DNA of 64,000 bases from the NCBI RefSeq assembly GCF_013385825.1, contig NZ_JACAPG010000011.1, positions 8,950-72,949 on the forward strand, written 5' to 3'. This stretch comes from Pseudomonas reactans. Lineage in GTDB: Bacteria > Pseudomonadota > Gammaproteobacteria > Pseudomonadales > Pseudomonadaceae. How positions within the stretch are numbered: position 1 is the stretch's first letter; every line of letters starts with the position of its first letter. Shown here piece after piece: positions 48,606 through 57,304 of this stretch. The notes beneath the pieces were generated by a model that saw nothing but the letters and a program-made list of their open reading frames with translations, did no database searches and was not told where the DNA came from. A program made the position numbers and the translations under genes.

Positions 48606-48645
48606 TGCAGTCTTCCTTCTTGTTCGTCGTGTTAGCGATGAGTGA

Positions 48646-48655
48646 TTGTATACAA
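48646..48655. promoter_or_regulatory. operator candidate TTGTATACAA upstream of puuE
   Basis: A perfect 10-bp palindrome of the kind bound by FCD-type GntR regulators, 41 bp upstream of the puuE ATG. The same core occurs upstream of the AzgA-type purine permease. Confidence 0.65.
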
Positions 48656-48840
48656 CTTATCGCGCACTTTGTAAGCCTACATTTCTGCATTTTTTCGGCA
48701 GGGCTCTAGATGAATGGTGTAGCAAGAAACTTGCCTGGTTGGTCAGCTAATGGACAAAAGGTCGTTCAAAAGCAAGGATGACTGGCCGATTGCTCCATTA
48801 AGCAATGACGCTGGGAGACTTCAAAGGTTTGTGATTTTTA

Positions 48841-48850
48841 TTGTGTACAA
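48841..48850. promoter_or_regulatory. operator candidate TTGTGTACAA upstream of uraH
   Basis: It differs from the puuE-side palindrome by one base and lies 100 bp before the uraH ATG, within the divergent promoter region. Confidence 0.45.
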
Positions 48851-48950
48851 TTTTTTTAAAAAGTGTCTTAATCAGCCATCGCCGGCTTTTTCGCTGCCCT
48901 GAAAAAGTGCGGATCACTCTTCTACTGACTATGGGAGGCGCGTAGACGCC

Positions 48951-49304
48951 ATGGGACGTTTGACCACACACGTTTTGGATGCTGCACACGGCTGCCCCGG
49001 CAGCGCGATCAAGGTTGAGCTGTACCGCGTCGAAGGCGCGCAGCTGGAACTGGTCGCCACCGCCGTCACCAACAGCGACGGCCGTTGCGACGCGCCCTTG
49101 TTGCAGGGCGATGATTACCGCAGTGGTGTGTACCAACTGCAATTCAGCGCTGGCGACTACTACCGCGCCCGTGGCGTGCAGCTGCCTGAACCGGCCTTCC
49201 TGGATGTGGTGGTCCTGCGCTTTGGCATCAGCGCCGAACAGGATCACTACCATGTCCCGCTACTGATTTCGCCCTACAGCTACTCCACCTATCGCGGTAG
49301 CTAG
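48951..49304 (+). CDS. uraH: 5-hydroxyisourate hydrolase UraH (transthyretin-like)
   Basis: A 117-residue transthyretin-fold enzyme that hydrolyses 5-hydroxyisourate to OHCU, the step between PuuD and UraD. Signatures: LTTHVLDAAHGCPG (catalytic His7), SDGRCDAP and the C-terminal YRGS. No signal peptide, so cytosolic. It is divergent from puuE and ends at a clear terminator. Confidence 0.95.
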   Translation: MGRLTTHVLDAAHGCPGSAIKVELYRVEGAQLELVATAVTNSDGRCDAPLLQGDDYRSGVYQLQFSAGDYYRARGVQLPEPAFLDVVVLRFGISAEQDHYHVPLLISPYSYSTYRGS

Positions 49305-49346
49305 CGTCACCTCGCTTCACACCCCCAAAGCTCTTCGTTGGTTTTC

Positions 49347-49371
49347 GCCCGCCCACACTGCGGGCTTTTTT
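49347..49371 (+). terminator. rho-independent terminator after uraH
   Basis: GCCCGC and GCGGGC form the stem around a seven-base loop, followed by six T. It lies about 45 bp past the uraH stop. Confidence 0.9.
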
Positions 49372-49458
49372 ATGCATGTTGTGCAGTGAATTATTTAGCG
49401 CCTTTTGACTATCGGCGATGCCTAGGCTGAGTGTTTTCATCATCAAGTAGAAAACATC

Positions 49459-52400
49459 ATGACCTCGCCGTTCGTCTCACCGATCACTCCAGAACCAGCG
49501 GGCCCCTTGTCCGATCCCGATGACCCGTTGGTCGCTGCCGAAGCCGCGTCACAGGCTATGCGTGACCAACTGACCCGACGGATTAACGCGCATGCCTACC
49601 CCAGTCGGTTGATCAATCAAATCGTGCGTGCCGATGCGCGGATTGACGAGAGGGCGAAGGTGCTTGCCCACTTGATCGGGCGTTCGCCCAAAGTCTTGAC
49701 CGTCATTCGCACTGCACTGCGCGAAGCATTCGCGTTGGACCCGGATACCCTATTGTTTACCGAACCCAAGCCGCCGTCCCTACCCAACCGGGTCGACAGC
49801 CTGACTGATCGGGCGCTGCAGTTACTGGTAATGCCCACTGTGGTGATCAACCTCAATCAATTCACTGCGCTCAGCATTAAAGACGAACCGAACAGCAAGT
49901 TGCCCTATACCCCCTTGGATGCAATACGCCGTGTGATTGCGATGAGGCTTCCAGAGCGGTTGGCCTACGCGGCGACTGCGTATTGGGACACCCTGGCGCA
50001 AGGTTCCTGGCGCACGCGCCGGGAGCTATGGGTGGAGCAGCACAAAGAGCTGTTCGCAGACCGGGCTTTTCTGGCCCGACAGTTGGACGAGCTGTCAACT
50101 GCCGCCATGACCATGGTCAAAGCCCTCATCGATGCCCCCACGGCAAGCGCGCGCCAGCGTGCCGGTGGGCAATGGGCCAGTGTGCGAGTGGGTCAACTGA
50201 TGTGGCCGGGGACGCCTGCGGTAATAATCCCCGGGGCATTGCACCTGTTCTGTGAGGGTGACCCGACCGATACCCCCCATGTCATGTACCTGCCGGGTGT
50301 GGCGCGCAACTTTTATGAGTACTCATCCTTTGAGGCGCTTCAGTGCGGCGCGCTGGAGTTGGGGAACTCACGGTTCCACGACCTTTGGCAATGCTTGCCG
50401 CTAAGCCGTCGTAATACGCTGTGCCGTCCGGCGCAATTGCCGCCGATGGCGGGGATTGTTCGCGGCTTGGAGGTGTTGGACGATGCGCTGGCGGTCGGAG
50501 CCCAGGCGCTGTTGACCGGGCAATGGAGCAACGAGCTGGCCTGCGCCGTGAAGATCAACGAGGCGTTCGTGTTCTCCACAGTACGGCCGCGGCCGCAACC
50601 ACCTGGCGCCGAATCTTTTCTGACGCAGGTGGAGGGGGCCAGGAGGCAACTGATCGGCACTTCTAGGCTTAGCGACGTGGGTGATCAATTGCTCATATGG
50701 GACCGGCAGAGACGGCATGAAGAAATCATTTTTGGCAGTGCGGTGTTCGACCTGGCGTTGGGTACCGCAGAGCGTCAGGCCAAGCGCTACGAGAAAGGCC
50801 TGGTCGCGCTGCTGACCCCAGATGACCCCAGTGCGGATACGGTGGCCTATAACGTAGTCCTGTTGCTCGGGCGTCAAATCAAAGAACATACCCAGGCCTT
50901 GAATGCACTGCTGCAAGACGCCGGCCAGCGGCTGTTAGAGTTGGCTTTTTGGGTTGAGCGTCCCGGGGGGGCGGGTACTCCCAGGCGCGCGTCGTTGTTC
51001 ATACACGCGCAAACCGAGGCCCTGCGTCATGAGGTTGAGCTGCACTATCGGCTCAAGCTGATCCATACGGCGCATCGGGACTTGATGACCGAGGTGCTGA
51101 ACCAGCCTCTGCCTACCAAACGCGCGGGCAGCGAAACCCGAGTGCTGTCGATTGCCGTGGGCAGCGAGCCAGACGCGTTTTGTACGCTGCTAAACGTGTG
51201 GGTGGTGACCACGGCGGCGGCGGTGCGGGTTCCTACGCGCCAGCATGCGGTGGTGCTCTATGCGTTCGGCAAGGATGGCGGAGTACTGGCTTTTGCCGGG
51301 CTCGATGCGCTGACGCGCAGCCTGAAGGCGAGCTTGCGCAGCCTTGACGACTCCGTACTATGGGGCTGTGTAGACCGCGATAAGCGCGCCGACCTGCGTC
51401 GCCATGCGGCCCGAGAAACGCTGGGTGTGCGCTACGTTGAAATGAACGGCAAGCCTGCGCTGATGATGCTGAAAAAACTGCTTGGCTCCTGCGACCGCCT
51501 GCTTAAGAGCCGCGAAGACATCACGCGAATTTTCAGTGAAGTGACGGATGCCGAGGTCAGCCGCTCGTTGTTGATACTTGAGCTGGAAGATCAATTGAAG
51601 GTTCCCGCCAATAACGCCTTCAGCCAGGCTCAGGCCAATGTTGAGTTGCTGCGCACCGCACACGCCCAAGCAAAGCAGTTTCCTCCATGGTTGATCCAGG
51701 CGACGCGTGTCCAGCGTAAACACTTCAAGCACTGGCAACGGGTGTATCTCATCAGCGCCTTTGCATTTAACACTCGCCTTGAACACGACTTGCCGGATCT
51801 GGAAACGTTCGCCCGCCGCCGCCTGATCACCCGTTTGGGCCAGGACGGCTTTCCTGCGGACTTGGATATCGATCTACCTTTTATTGAGATGCCCGATGAT
51901 GTGTCCGGCTCCTTCTGTGGGTGGTATAGCAGCAGCTGCCCCGTGGGAGATCGGAGTATAAAATATACGCCTAGTGCTACACGTACGACCTTCAGTCTGC
52001 TGCAATTGACGCTGCATAACCTCGACCCCTTGGCGCCTTGGACGCGCTGGAGACTCAACCGTGCTCGCTACCTGCAGCCCGATTGGAAAAAAAGGCTCAA
52101 TGCGGATTATCTGATCTCGATGGTCTCCTCGTTGGATATCGGCGGCCAATACGACGCATTGATCAACGAGGTCTTTTACCCACGTGCAGACGCCGCAGGG
52201 CGCATACCCCGATTATTGAATCGTACGCTGAGGGCCGGTTTCAAATACCATCTTTTCTGTGCGATCCAACAAGGGCTGACGCCGGATGCACAGAGCATAT
52301 TCAACACCGCCATGGCTGCACGCACGCCACAGGATTTGTTGAAAAACCAGCACCAGTTGCAACTGCACGTGGTTTATCTGGTAGGGCACACGATGAAGCA

Positions 52401-54714
52401 CGACCGCTATATCGCCGGGATAGTGGTTGTTCAGGACAAGCACTCCGAGCTGTGCGTGGTCTACTGGCCCGAAGCGCCGGGCACCTTGGCCCTCACCGAA
52501 TACAACAGCCTGCAACAGGCCACTGAGGCGTTGAACCGTCTTGGCGCATTGCCGGAAAACCTCAAGGCACTGGCGCAGCAGGTCGCCCCCGGCTGGGCGT
52601 TTGAGGCGCTCCCGCTGCCTGTACAGGAAGTTGATCTGTTGGCCGAAGCAGGAAACTATCTTTACATGATGTCGCCCGGAAGTCGTGTGAGACATGCAAT
52701 TGTGGCGGGGCTCAAGATTATTCGCTCATTCTCCATCAAGCACCTTGAGCCAGCGGTGCAGTTTGATGAAATTGAAGCCGTCGTCCGCGAACAGATTGCC
52801 AGTGATCCGCAAGCCTGGCTGGCTGTTACTCCCATCCCCCACAGCGATACCCAGGCATTGTTGTTTCGCGCCAGCGTGTTCGGCCTGCAAAGCCGGACTC
52901 AAGCGATGAGCCATTCCGGCAAGGCATTGGAGCAGTATCGAGCCAGTCGCCTGGGGGAGCAAAGCGAAGCCCGCGCAAGGGCATTGGTGGGTTTAATCTT
53001 TCCGTTCTACGCATTGTTTAATGACTTCTATGAGTTATTGCTCGTTTCGCGGCGCTACCACCACTATGGCGATCCTAACGATGCCGCCGAAGTGGCTTTC
53101 AGAACTACTTTTCTGGTGATCGACATATTAATGAGCGTTGTACCCGGCCCTAAAAAAGTGTGGCGCGGTGCAGTTCGTGTTGGGCGGCCCGCATTGACAG
53201 CTGTGTTGGGGCGCATTCACCGCTCACGGATGAAGGCGCACACCGGGTCTGCGCTCCCTGCGACCCAGCTGACGGCGTTGCAGCGGTTCAAAGTCGAGGG
53301 GGTGCCCGAAGGTGCAGTGGCATTGAGAGGGCCGGGTGAAAGCGGGGTATATGTGAAAAATGGCGAGCTGTTTATGGCCGATGATACTCATCACTATCCG
53401 CTCTACCGGCGCGGCAACGAACAGTCATTGCGGTTCAAGAATACGCAGGCAGCGGGGCAGGATGAACTGATTCTGAACATCCATGAACCCAAACAATGGC
53501 TACTCAGTGCGGATGCCCCGCAGCCAGTGGCGGGGCCGAGTTCGGGCGTTCTCAACCCATGGAGGCCGCCCGTGCCGCCGCCGCCGGATTGGCAGCCAGC
53601 GGCCGTTCGCAGTGTTACGGAAGACGCCATTCGTCAGTCAATGGCGACGTCTGACCATTGGTTAGACTGGCGTACCCAGCCTCAGAATACGCAGATGACT
53701 TCCCCAGCGCCTGGGGTGTTTTACAATGCGTTGGATACCCGAGGATATCCGCACAATCTCCTGCGGATAGCCCCCCCTGATACCGGCTTGCCAGATCTGT
53801 GGAGCGGTTATTACAGGCTGCTCCCGCAAGGTGATCAGGCGCCGTTGGACCGCATCGTGTTTATCCACAGGAATGAGCCACTGGTTTCATCGGCCAGTTT
53901 AACTATCGAAGGTTGGACAAGCACGAGGTTGCTTGAGCAGCCTTTTCCGGCGTCACGTACCGCTGCGGGTGACTGGCAGATCCATGAACCGTTGTTCGAT
54001 CGGCCTTTGTCGGAGTATGTGCGCACAGCGTTTCCCACCATGACACGCAGAAGCCGCCATTTGGCAGCTCAAAGAATGATTCAGTTAGCTGACCCCGAGT
54101 ACTCGCCAACGGCAACCCACATGCTCAATGTCCGTGCGACGTTAGACAGTTGGCTGCCCCCGGCGCCTGCCTGGTCTGGCCAGACGGATGATTTACTGAG
54201 AATGCTACGGCCCACCGACAGGCGACGCCGAACGATATTCATCAGTCGAGAAGACAAGGCATCTGCCTTCACACGAGTTGACTTCAGGATCTCCGACCTA
54301 GATCCCATACTACGTCCCGATCACTCCACGCTGGCAGTTCAGCGTGCCGTTAAAATGCGCGAGGCAATCACGCGCGTCCTGCAGCAGCAGGGTTTCGATG
54401 TGGAGGAGGTGTTGGTGATGCATCATAAAATGTCCACGCATGAATTAATCGCGACTCATCCTCTTTCCAATTCAAACAATCTCTACTACGTGTCCGTCCA
54501 TTGGGTTTACGGAGGGTCGATCCAGTTGGACACGCGGCTGACGAATCAGTGGTTCAATGAGACATTCAAGCGCAACCCGGGTGTGCAGGCATTGGCAGGC
54601 GTCAAAACCGCCATGAGGGAAAAGCGTCTGATCCGGATCGTTGCAGGCATTCAGTGGAGCAACGAAGGAGCGAGCCGACCCACTGTTTATTTCGCCAAAG
54701 TCAGTCCATCCTAG
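49459..54714 (+). CDS. 1751-residue protein of unknown function, possible large toxin (DUF6543-like)
   Basis: One open frame of 1751 residues with no signal peptide. I cannot assign a function. The layout and style (many helix-rich blocks, no RHS/YD repeats, no RTX repeats) resemble the large DUF6543/dermonecrotic-toxin-like proteins common in fluorescent pseudomonads; this is recalled, not aligned. A hydrophobic stretch lies near residues 1175-1195 (VGLIFPFYALFNDFYELLLV) and another near 1220-1235 (FLVIDILMSVVPG). A Pro-rich linker at about 1353-1381 (NPWRPPVPPPPDWQP) separates a C-terminal part of about 370 residues. Rare codons and AT-richer stretches are more frequent than in neighbours, especially after 53000, suggesting transfer. 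It sits between uraH and the purine permease genes, adjacent in P. aeruginosa, and overlaps the convergent LysE gene by 14 bp. No immunity, secretion or chaperone gene is adjacent. The ribosome-binding site is weak. Confidence 0.8.
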   Translation: MTSPFVSPITPEPAGPLSDPDDPLVAAEAASQAMRDQLTRRINAHAYPSRLINQIVRADARIDERAKVLAHLIGRSPKVLTVIRTALREAFALDPDTLLFTEPKPPSLPNRVDSLTDRALQLLVMPTVVINLNQFTALSIKDEPNSKLPYTPLDAIRRVIAMRLPERLAYAATAYWDTLAQGSWRTRRELWVEQHKELFADRAFLARQLDELSTAAMTMVKALIDAPTASARQRAGGQWASVRVGQLMWPGTPAVIIPGALHLFCEGDPTDTPHVMYLPGVARNFYEYSSFEALQCGALELGNSRFHDLWQCLPLSRRNTLCRPAQLPPMAGIVRGLEVLDDALAVGAQALLTGQWSNELACAVKINEAFVFSTVRPRPQPPGAESFLTQVEGARRQLIGTSRLSDVGDQLLIWDRQRRHEEIIFGSAVFDLALGTAERQAKRYEKGLVALLTPDDPSADTVAYNVVLLLGRQIKEHTQALNALLQDAGQRLLELAFWVERPGGAGTPRRASLFIHAQTEALRHEVELHYRLKLIHTAHRDLMTEVLNQPLPTKRAGSETRVLSIAVGSEPDAFCTLLNVWVVTTAAAVRVPTRQHAVVLYAFGKDGGVLAFAGLDALTRSLKASLRSLDDSVLWGCVDRDKRADLRRHAARETLGVRYVEMNGKPALMMLKKLLGSCDRLLKSREDITRIFSEVTDAEVSRSLLILELEDQLKVPANNAFSQAQANVELLRTAHAQAKQFPPWLIQATRVQRKHFKHWQRVYLISAFAFNTRLEHDLPDLETFARRRLITRLGQDGFPADLDIDLPFIEMPDDVSGSFCGWYSSSCPVGDRSIKYTPSATRTTFSLLQLTLHNLDPLAPWTRWRLNRARYLQPDWKKRLNADYLISMVSSLDIGGQYDALINEVFYPRADAAGRIPRLLNRTLRAGFKYHLFCAIQQGLTPDAQSIFNTAMAARTPQDLLKNQHQLQLHVVYLVGHTMKHDRYIAGIVVVQDKHSELCVVYWPEAPGTLALTEYNSLQQATEALNRLGALPENLKALAQQVAPGWAFEALPLPVQEVDLLAEAGNYLYMMSPGSRVRHAIVAGLKIIRSFSIKHLEPAVQFDEIEAVVREQIASDPQAWLAVTPIPHSDTQALLFRASVFGLQSRTQAMSHSGKALEQYRASRLGEQSEARARALVGLIFPFYALFNDFYELLLVSRRYHHYGDPNDAAEVAFRTTFLVIDILMSVVPGPKKVWRGAVRVGRPALTAVLGRIHRSRMKAHTGSALPATQLTALQRFKVEGVPEGAVALRGPGESGVYVKNGELFMADDTHHYPLYRRGNEQSLRFKNTQAAGQDELILNIHEPKQWLLSADAPQPVAGPSSGVLNPWRPPVPPPPDWQPAAVRSVTEDAIRQSMATSDHWLDWRTQPQNTQMTSPAPGVFYNALDTRGYPHNLLRIAPPDTGLPDLWSGYYRLLPQGDQAPLDRIVFIHRNEPLVSSASLTIEGWTSTRLLEQPFPASRTAAGDWQIHEPLFDRPLSEYVRTAFPTMTRRSRHLAAQRMIQLADPEYSPTATHMLNVRATLDSWLPPAPAWSGQTDDLLRMLRPTDRRRRTIFISREDKASAFTRVDFRISDLDPILRPDHSTLAVQRAVKMREAITRVLQQQGFDVEEVLVMHHKMSTHELIATHPLSNSNNLYYVSVHWVYGGSIQLDTRLTNQWFNETFKRNPGVQALAGVKTAMREKRLIRIVAGIQWSNEGASRPTVYFAKVSPS

Positions 54715-55336
54715 CCTTGAGCAACGCCATCGCGCCGGCGCCCCCGAATAACCCGGCACTGACGCGGTTGAACCAGCTCTGGCCATCGCCGCTGCGCAGG
54801 TAGCGCGCAGCGCCCTGTGCACCGAAGCCATAGGCCAATTTGCAGAGCAAATCGAGCACGGTCCAAGTGGCGATCATGAGCAGCAGTTGCGATAGGAACG
54901 GTAGCTCATTGCTGAGAAACTGCGGCAGGAAGGCAGCAAAGAACAGAATGTCCTTGGGGTTACTGGCGCCCAGTACAAAGGCGCGGCCAAACAAGGCGCG
55001 AAAACGCGGCGTCGCAATGGCCTGGGGCACTACCGCGCCTTGCGCCGGCTGACGCGATTGCTGCCAGCTCTGCCAGGCGAGGTAAAACAGGTAGAGCGCG
55101 CCGACAATTTTCAAGGCGCTGAACACCTGCTCGGAGGCCAGTAGCAGAGCGCCCAGGCCCAGGGCCGAGGCGCTCAACAGGCAGATCGAGGCAAACACCC
55201 CACCGAGAAACGCTGGATACGAACGGCGCAGGCCGAAGTTGAGACTGTTGCTGATCATCAGCAATGACAGGGGCCCCGGGATCAGGATCACCACCAATGC
55301 CGCGCCGCTGAACAGTAGCCAGGTTTCCAGGTTCAT
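54701..55336 (-). CDS. LysE/RhtB family amino-acid exporter
   Basis: A 211-residue inner-membrane exporter with about six helices. The family signature is IPGPLSLLMISNSLNFGLR near the N-terminus, with NPKDILFFAAFLPQF in the middle. Substrates of the family are amino acids and related compounds; none can be named here. The ATG follows AAGGAG. It starts 11 bp after the AzgA-type permease stop, so the two form an operon, and it ends with a 14-bp overlap with the convergent 1751-residue gene. Confidence 0.9.
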   Translation of the reverse strand: MNLETWLLFSGAALVVILIPGPLSLLMISNSLNFGLRRSYPAFLGGVFASICLLSASALGLGALLLASEQVFSALKIVGALYLFYLAWQSWQQSRQPAQGAVVPQAIATPRFRALFGRAFVLGASNPKDILFFAAFLPQFLSNELPFLSQLLLMIATWTVLDLLCKLAYGFGAQGAARYLRSGDGQSWFNRVSAGLFGGAGAMALLKARMD

Positions 55337-55347
55337 CCGTTACTCCT

Positions 55348-56694
55348 TTATAGAAATATGAATTTGGCGATAAAGATCGCGCACAGCACCCATAGGCTGA
55401 CGGAAATCTCACGGTACTTGCCAGTGCCGGCCTTGAGCGCCACGTACGTGATAAAGCCCAGGGCAATACCGTCAGCAACCGAAAACGTCAGCGGCATCAT
55501 GATTGCCGTGACGATCGCGGGAATGCTGTCGGTGGCTTCATCCCAATTGATATGGGCCATGCTCGCCATCATCAGCATCGCAACGTAAATCAGCGCACCG
55601 GCGGTGGCATATGCCGGGATCATGCCGGCCAGCGGTGCAAAAAACATCGCCGCCACAAACAGCACGCCCACGGTCACGGCGGTGAGCCCGGTGCGACCGC
55701 CAGCGGCCACGCCAGCAGCACTTTCCACATAGCTGGTGACCGGTGGCACACCGACCATCGCACCAAACACACTGGAGGCACTGTCGGCCTTCAATGCACG
55801 GGAGAGGTTATCGATCTTGCCCTCGGCATTGACCAGCCCGGCCCGTTGCGCGACGCCCATCAGTGTACCTGCAGTATCGAACATGTGTACAAAAAGAAAG
55901 GCAAATACCACGCTAATCATGCTGACATTGAATACACCATTAATGTCCATGGCCATCCAGGTCGGCGCCAGGCTCGGCGGTGTAGACACCATGCCGTTGT
56001 AATGCACCAGGTCCAGCCCCCAACCAGCGAGTGTTACGGCGATGATGCTGATCAGGATCGCGCCGAACACACGGTGGTAGCTGAGGATGGCGATCAGCAG
56101 AAAGCATACGGCCGCCAGCAGTGGCGCGGGTTCATGCAGTGAACCGAGCTTGATCAGCGTGGCCGGGCTGTCGACGATGATGCCGGCGGTTTTCAGGCCG
56201 ATCACCCCTAGGAACAGGCCCACGCCCGCGCCCATGGCATGACGCAGGCTGACGGGAATGCTGTTGAGCAACCATTCACGCACCCGCGAGAGCGTCAGGC
56301 CCATGAACAGCACGCCGGAGATAAACACCGCACCCAACGCGGTTTCCCAGGTGTAACCCATGGTGCCGACCACGGTGTAGGTGAAGAACGCGTTCAAACC
56401 CATGCCCGGCGCCAGGCCCACCGGCCAGTTGGCGTACAGGCCCATCAATAGGCAACCCAGCGCGGCGGCGATACAGGTGGCGACGAACGCCGCGCCGTGG
56501 TCAATGCCGGCGTCGGCCATGATGTTGGGGTTGACGAAGATGATGTAGGCCATGGTGATGAAGGTGGTGAGGCCGGCGATCAGCTCGGTCTTCACTGTGG
56601 TGCCATGCAAGCTGAGCTTGAACAGGCGTTCTAGCCAACTGTTATTAGGCGGGGCGATGTCCAGCGTAGGGGCTTCGGATTTGCGGCTATCCAC
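55348..56694 (-). CDS. AzgA-type purine (adenine/guanine/hypoxanthine) permease
   Basis: A 448-residue NCS2-related transporter of the AzgA/PbuG group. Signatures: TELIAGLTTFITMAYIIFVNP at the first helix, GLAPGMGLNAFFTYTVV, MFDTAGTLMGVAQRAG and GVPPVTSYVESAAGVAAGGRTGLTA (cited in part). Expected cargo is hypoxanthine, guanine or adenine. The start is GTG at 56694 behind GAGGAG. A perfect TTTGTATACAAA palindrome lies 129 bp upstream, matching the puuE operator. It corresponds to PA1519, which directly follows uraH in P. aeruginosa. Confidence 0.9.
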   Translation of the reverse strand: MDSRKSEAPTLDIAPPNNSWLERLFKLSLHGTTVKTELIAGLTTFITMAYIIFVNPNIMADAGIDHGAAFVATCIAAALGCLLMGLYANWPVGLAPGMGLNAFFTYTVVGTMGYTWETALGAVFISGVLFMGLTLSRVREWLLNSIPVSLRHAMGAGVGLFLGVIGLKTAGIIVDSPATLIKLGSLHEPAPLLAAVCFLLIAILSYHRVFGAILISIIAVTLAGWGLDLVHYNGMVSTPPSLAPTWMAMDINGVFNVSMISVVFAFLFVHMFDTAGTLMGVAQRAGLVNAEGKIDNLSRALKADSASSVFGAMVGVPPVTSYVESAAGVAAGGRTGLTAVTVGVLFVAAMFFAPLAGMIPAYATAGALIYVAMLMMASMAHINWDEATDSIPAIVTAIMMPLTFSVADGIALGFITYVALKAGTGKYREISVSLWVLCAIFIAKFIFL

Positions 56695-56782
56695 AGCGAG
56701 TACTCCTCAAGAGTTTTATTGTTATTTCCAGCGCAGGTCACGGATGTGGGCAACAGCGCTTTGAGGTACTGGCGGGTTTTGT

Positions 56783-56796
56783 TGACCAATAGGTCA
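56783..56796. promoter_or_regulatory. inverted repeat TGACC-N4-GGTCA upstream of the purine permease
   Basis: Five-base arms around AATA, between the permease start and the TTTGTATACAAA site. The TGACCAA half is also found, inverted, at 48739-48745 in the puuE-uraH gap, so it may be a second shared site. Short and therefore uncertain. Confidence 0.35.
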
Positions 56797-56822
56797 GGAA
56801 CTCGCACGAGGCGAATTATGCT

Positions 56823-56834
56823 TTTGTATACAAA
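56823..56834. promoter_or_regulatory. operator candidate TTTGTATACAAA upstream of the purine permease
   Basis: A perfect 12-bp palindrome that contains the same TTGTATACAA core as the site upstream of puuE. It lies in the gap between the convergently placed MarR gene end and the permease start. Confidence 0.65.
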
Positions 56835-56871
56835 TAAAGCAAATAATGTTTTCGAATAGCGGTGTGAAGGG

Positions 56872-57303
56872 CTAGTTCGCGCTCAATGCCTGATTGACAG
56901 CCAGCCATCCTGTCACCGCTTCTTCGCCCGCCTCGCTGAAGGCGCGTTGCAACAGTTTCACCTGTTCGCGGCGCAGTGACTGTTCGAAGCGCAGGCCTTC
57001 CTCGGTCAATTCCAGCAGGCGTTTACGCTTGTCGGTCTCGGACGCAACGCTGTTCACCAGGTGCATTTCCTGCAATTGGCGCAGCGGAATGTTCAGTGCT
57101 TGTTTACTCACGCCGAGCAATTCCAGCAGTTGTTTCACGCTCAAGGCCGGGTAGCGCGCGATAAAAAACACAATGCGCTGATGCACCCGGCTCAGGCCAC
57201 GGCGCTCCAGCATTTCGTCGGCCTTGGCGGTAAACGCCTGGTAGCCGAAGAAGAACGCTTCCATGGCGGCTTGCTGGGCGGTGGGGTTTTTAAGGTCAAG
57301 CAT
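56872..57303 (-). CDS. MarR-family transcriptional regulator
   Basis: 143 residues, with the winged helix-turn-helix in the middle (RVHQRIVFFIARYPALSVKQ, then LGVSKQALNIPLRQLQE) and the wing at SETDKRKRLLELTEEG. The start is taken as the ATG at 57303 (MLDLKNPTAQQ), since the frame further upstream runs antisense into the aminotransferase gene. It is divergent from the aminotransferase-GST pair, with an 81-bp gap that holds repeats, so it probably controls those genes. The ligand is unknown. Confidence 0.85.
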   Translation of the reverse strand: MLDLKNPTAQQAAMEAFFFGYQAFTAKADEMLERRGLSRVHQRIVFFIARYPALSVKQLLELLGVSKQALNIPLRQLQEMHLVNSVASETDKRKRLLELTEEGLRFEQSLRREQVKLLQRAFSEAGEEAVTGWLAVNQALSAN

Positions 57304-57304
57304 A

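Larger units (their letters stand above)
48606..48950. other. 345-bp divergent promoter region between puuE and uraH
   Basis: It holds two GntR-type operator candidates, listed separately, a TTGGTCA motif at 48739-48745 and an AT-rich block near 48835-48865. Just before uraH, GGGAGG (48933-48938) is followed by a small hairpin, GGCG/CGCC, ending at the ATG. No coding frame is supported. Confidence 0.7.

Noticed and set aside
48826..48870. AT-rich stretch before uraH as an attachment site or phage remnant
   Set aside because: No repeat partner, integrase or tRNA nearby; it fits a promoter/operator region.
49400..49440. TTGACT-like -35 element before the 1751-residue gene
   Set aside because: No convincing -10 element at 16-18 bp; I could not support a promoter call.
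54701..55336. LysE gene as an immunity partner of the 1751-residue protein
   Set aside because: It has the ordinary LysE/RhtB signature, is on the opposite strand and forms an operon with the purine permease.
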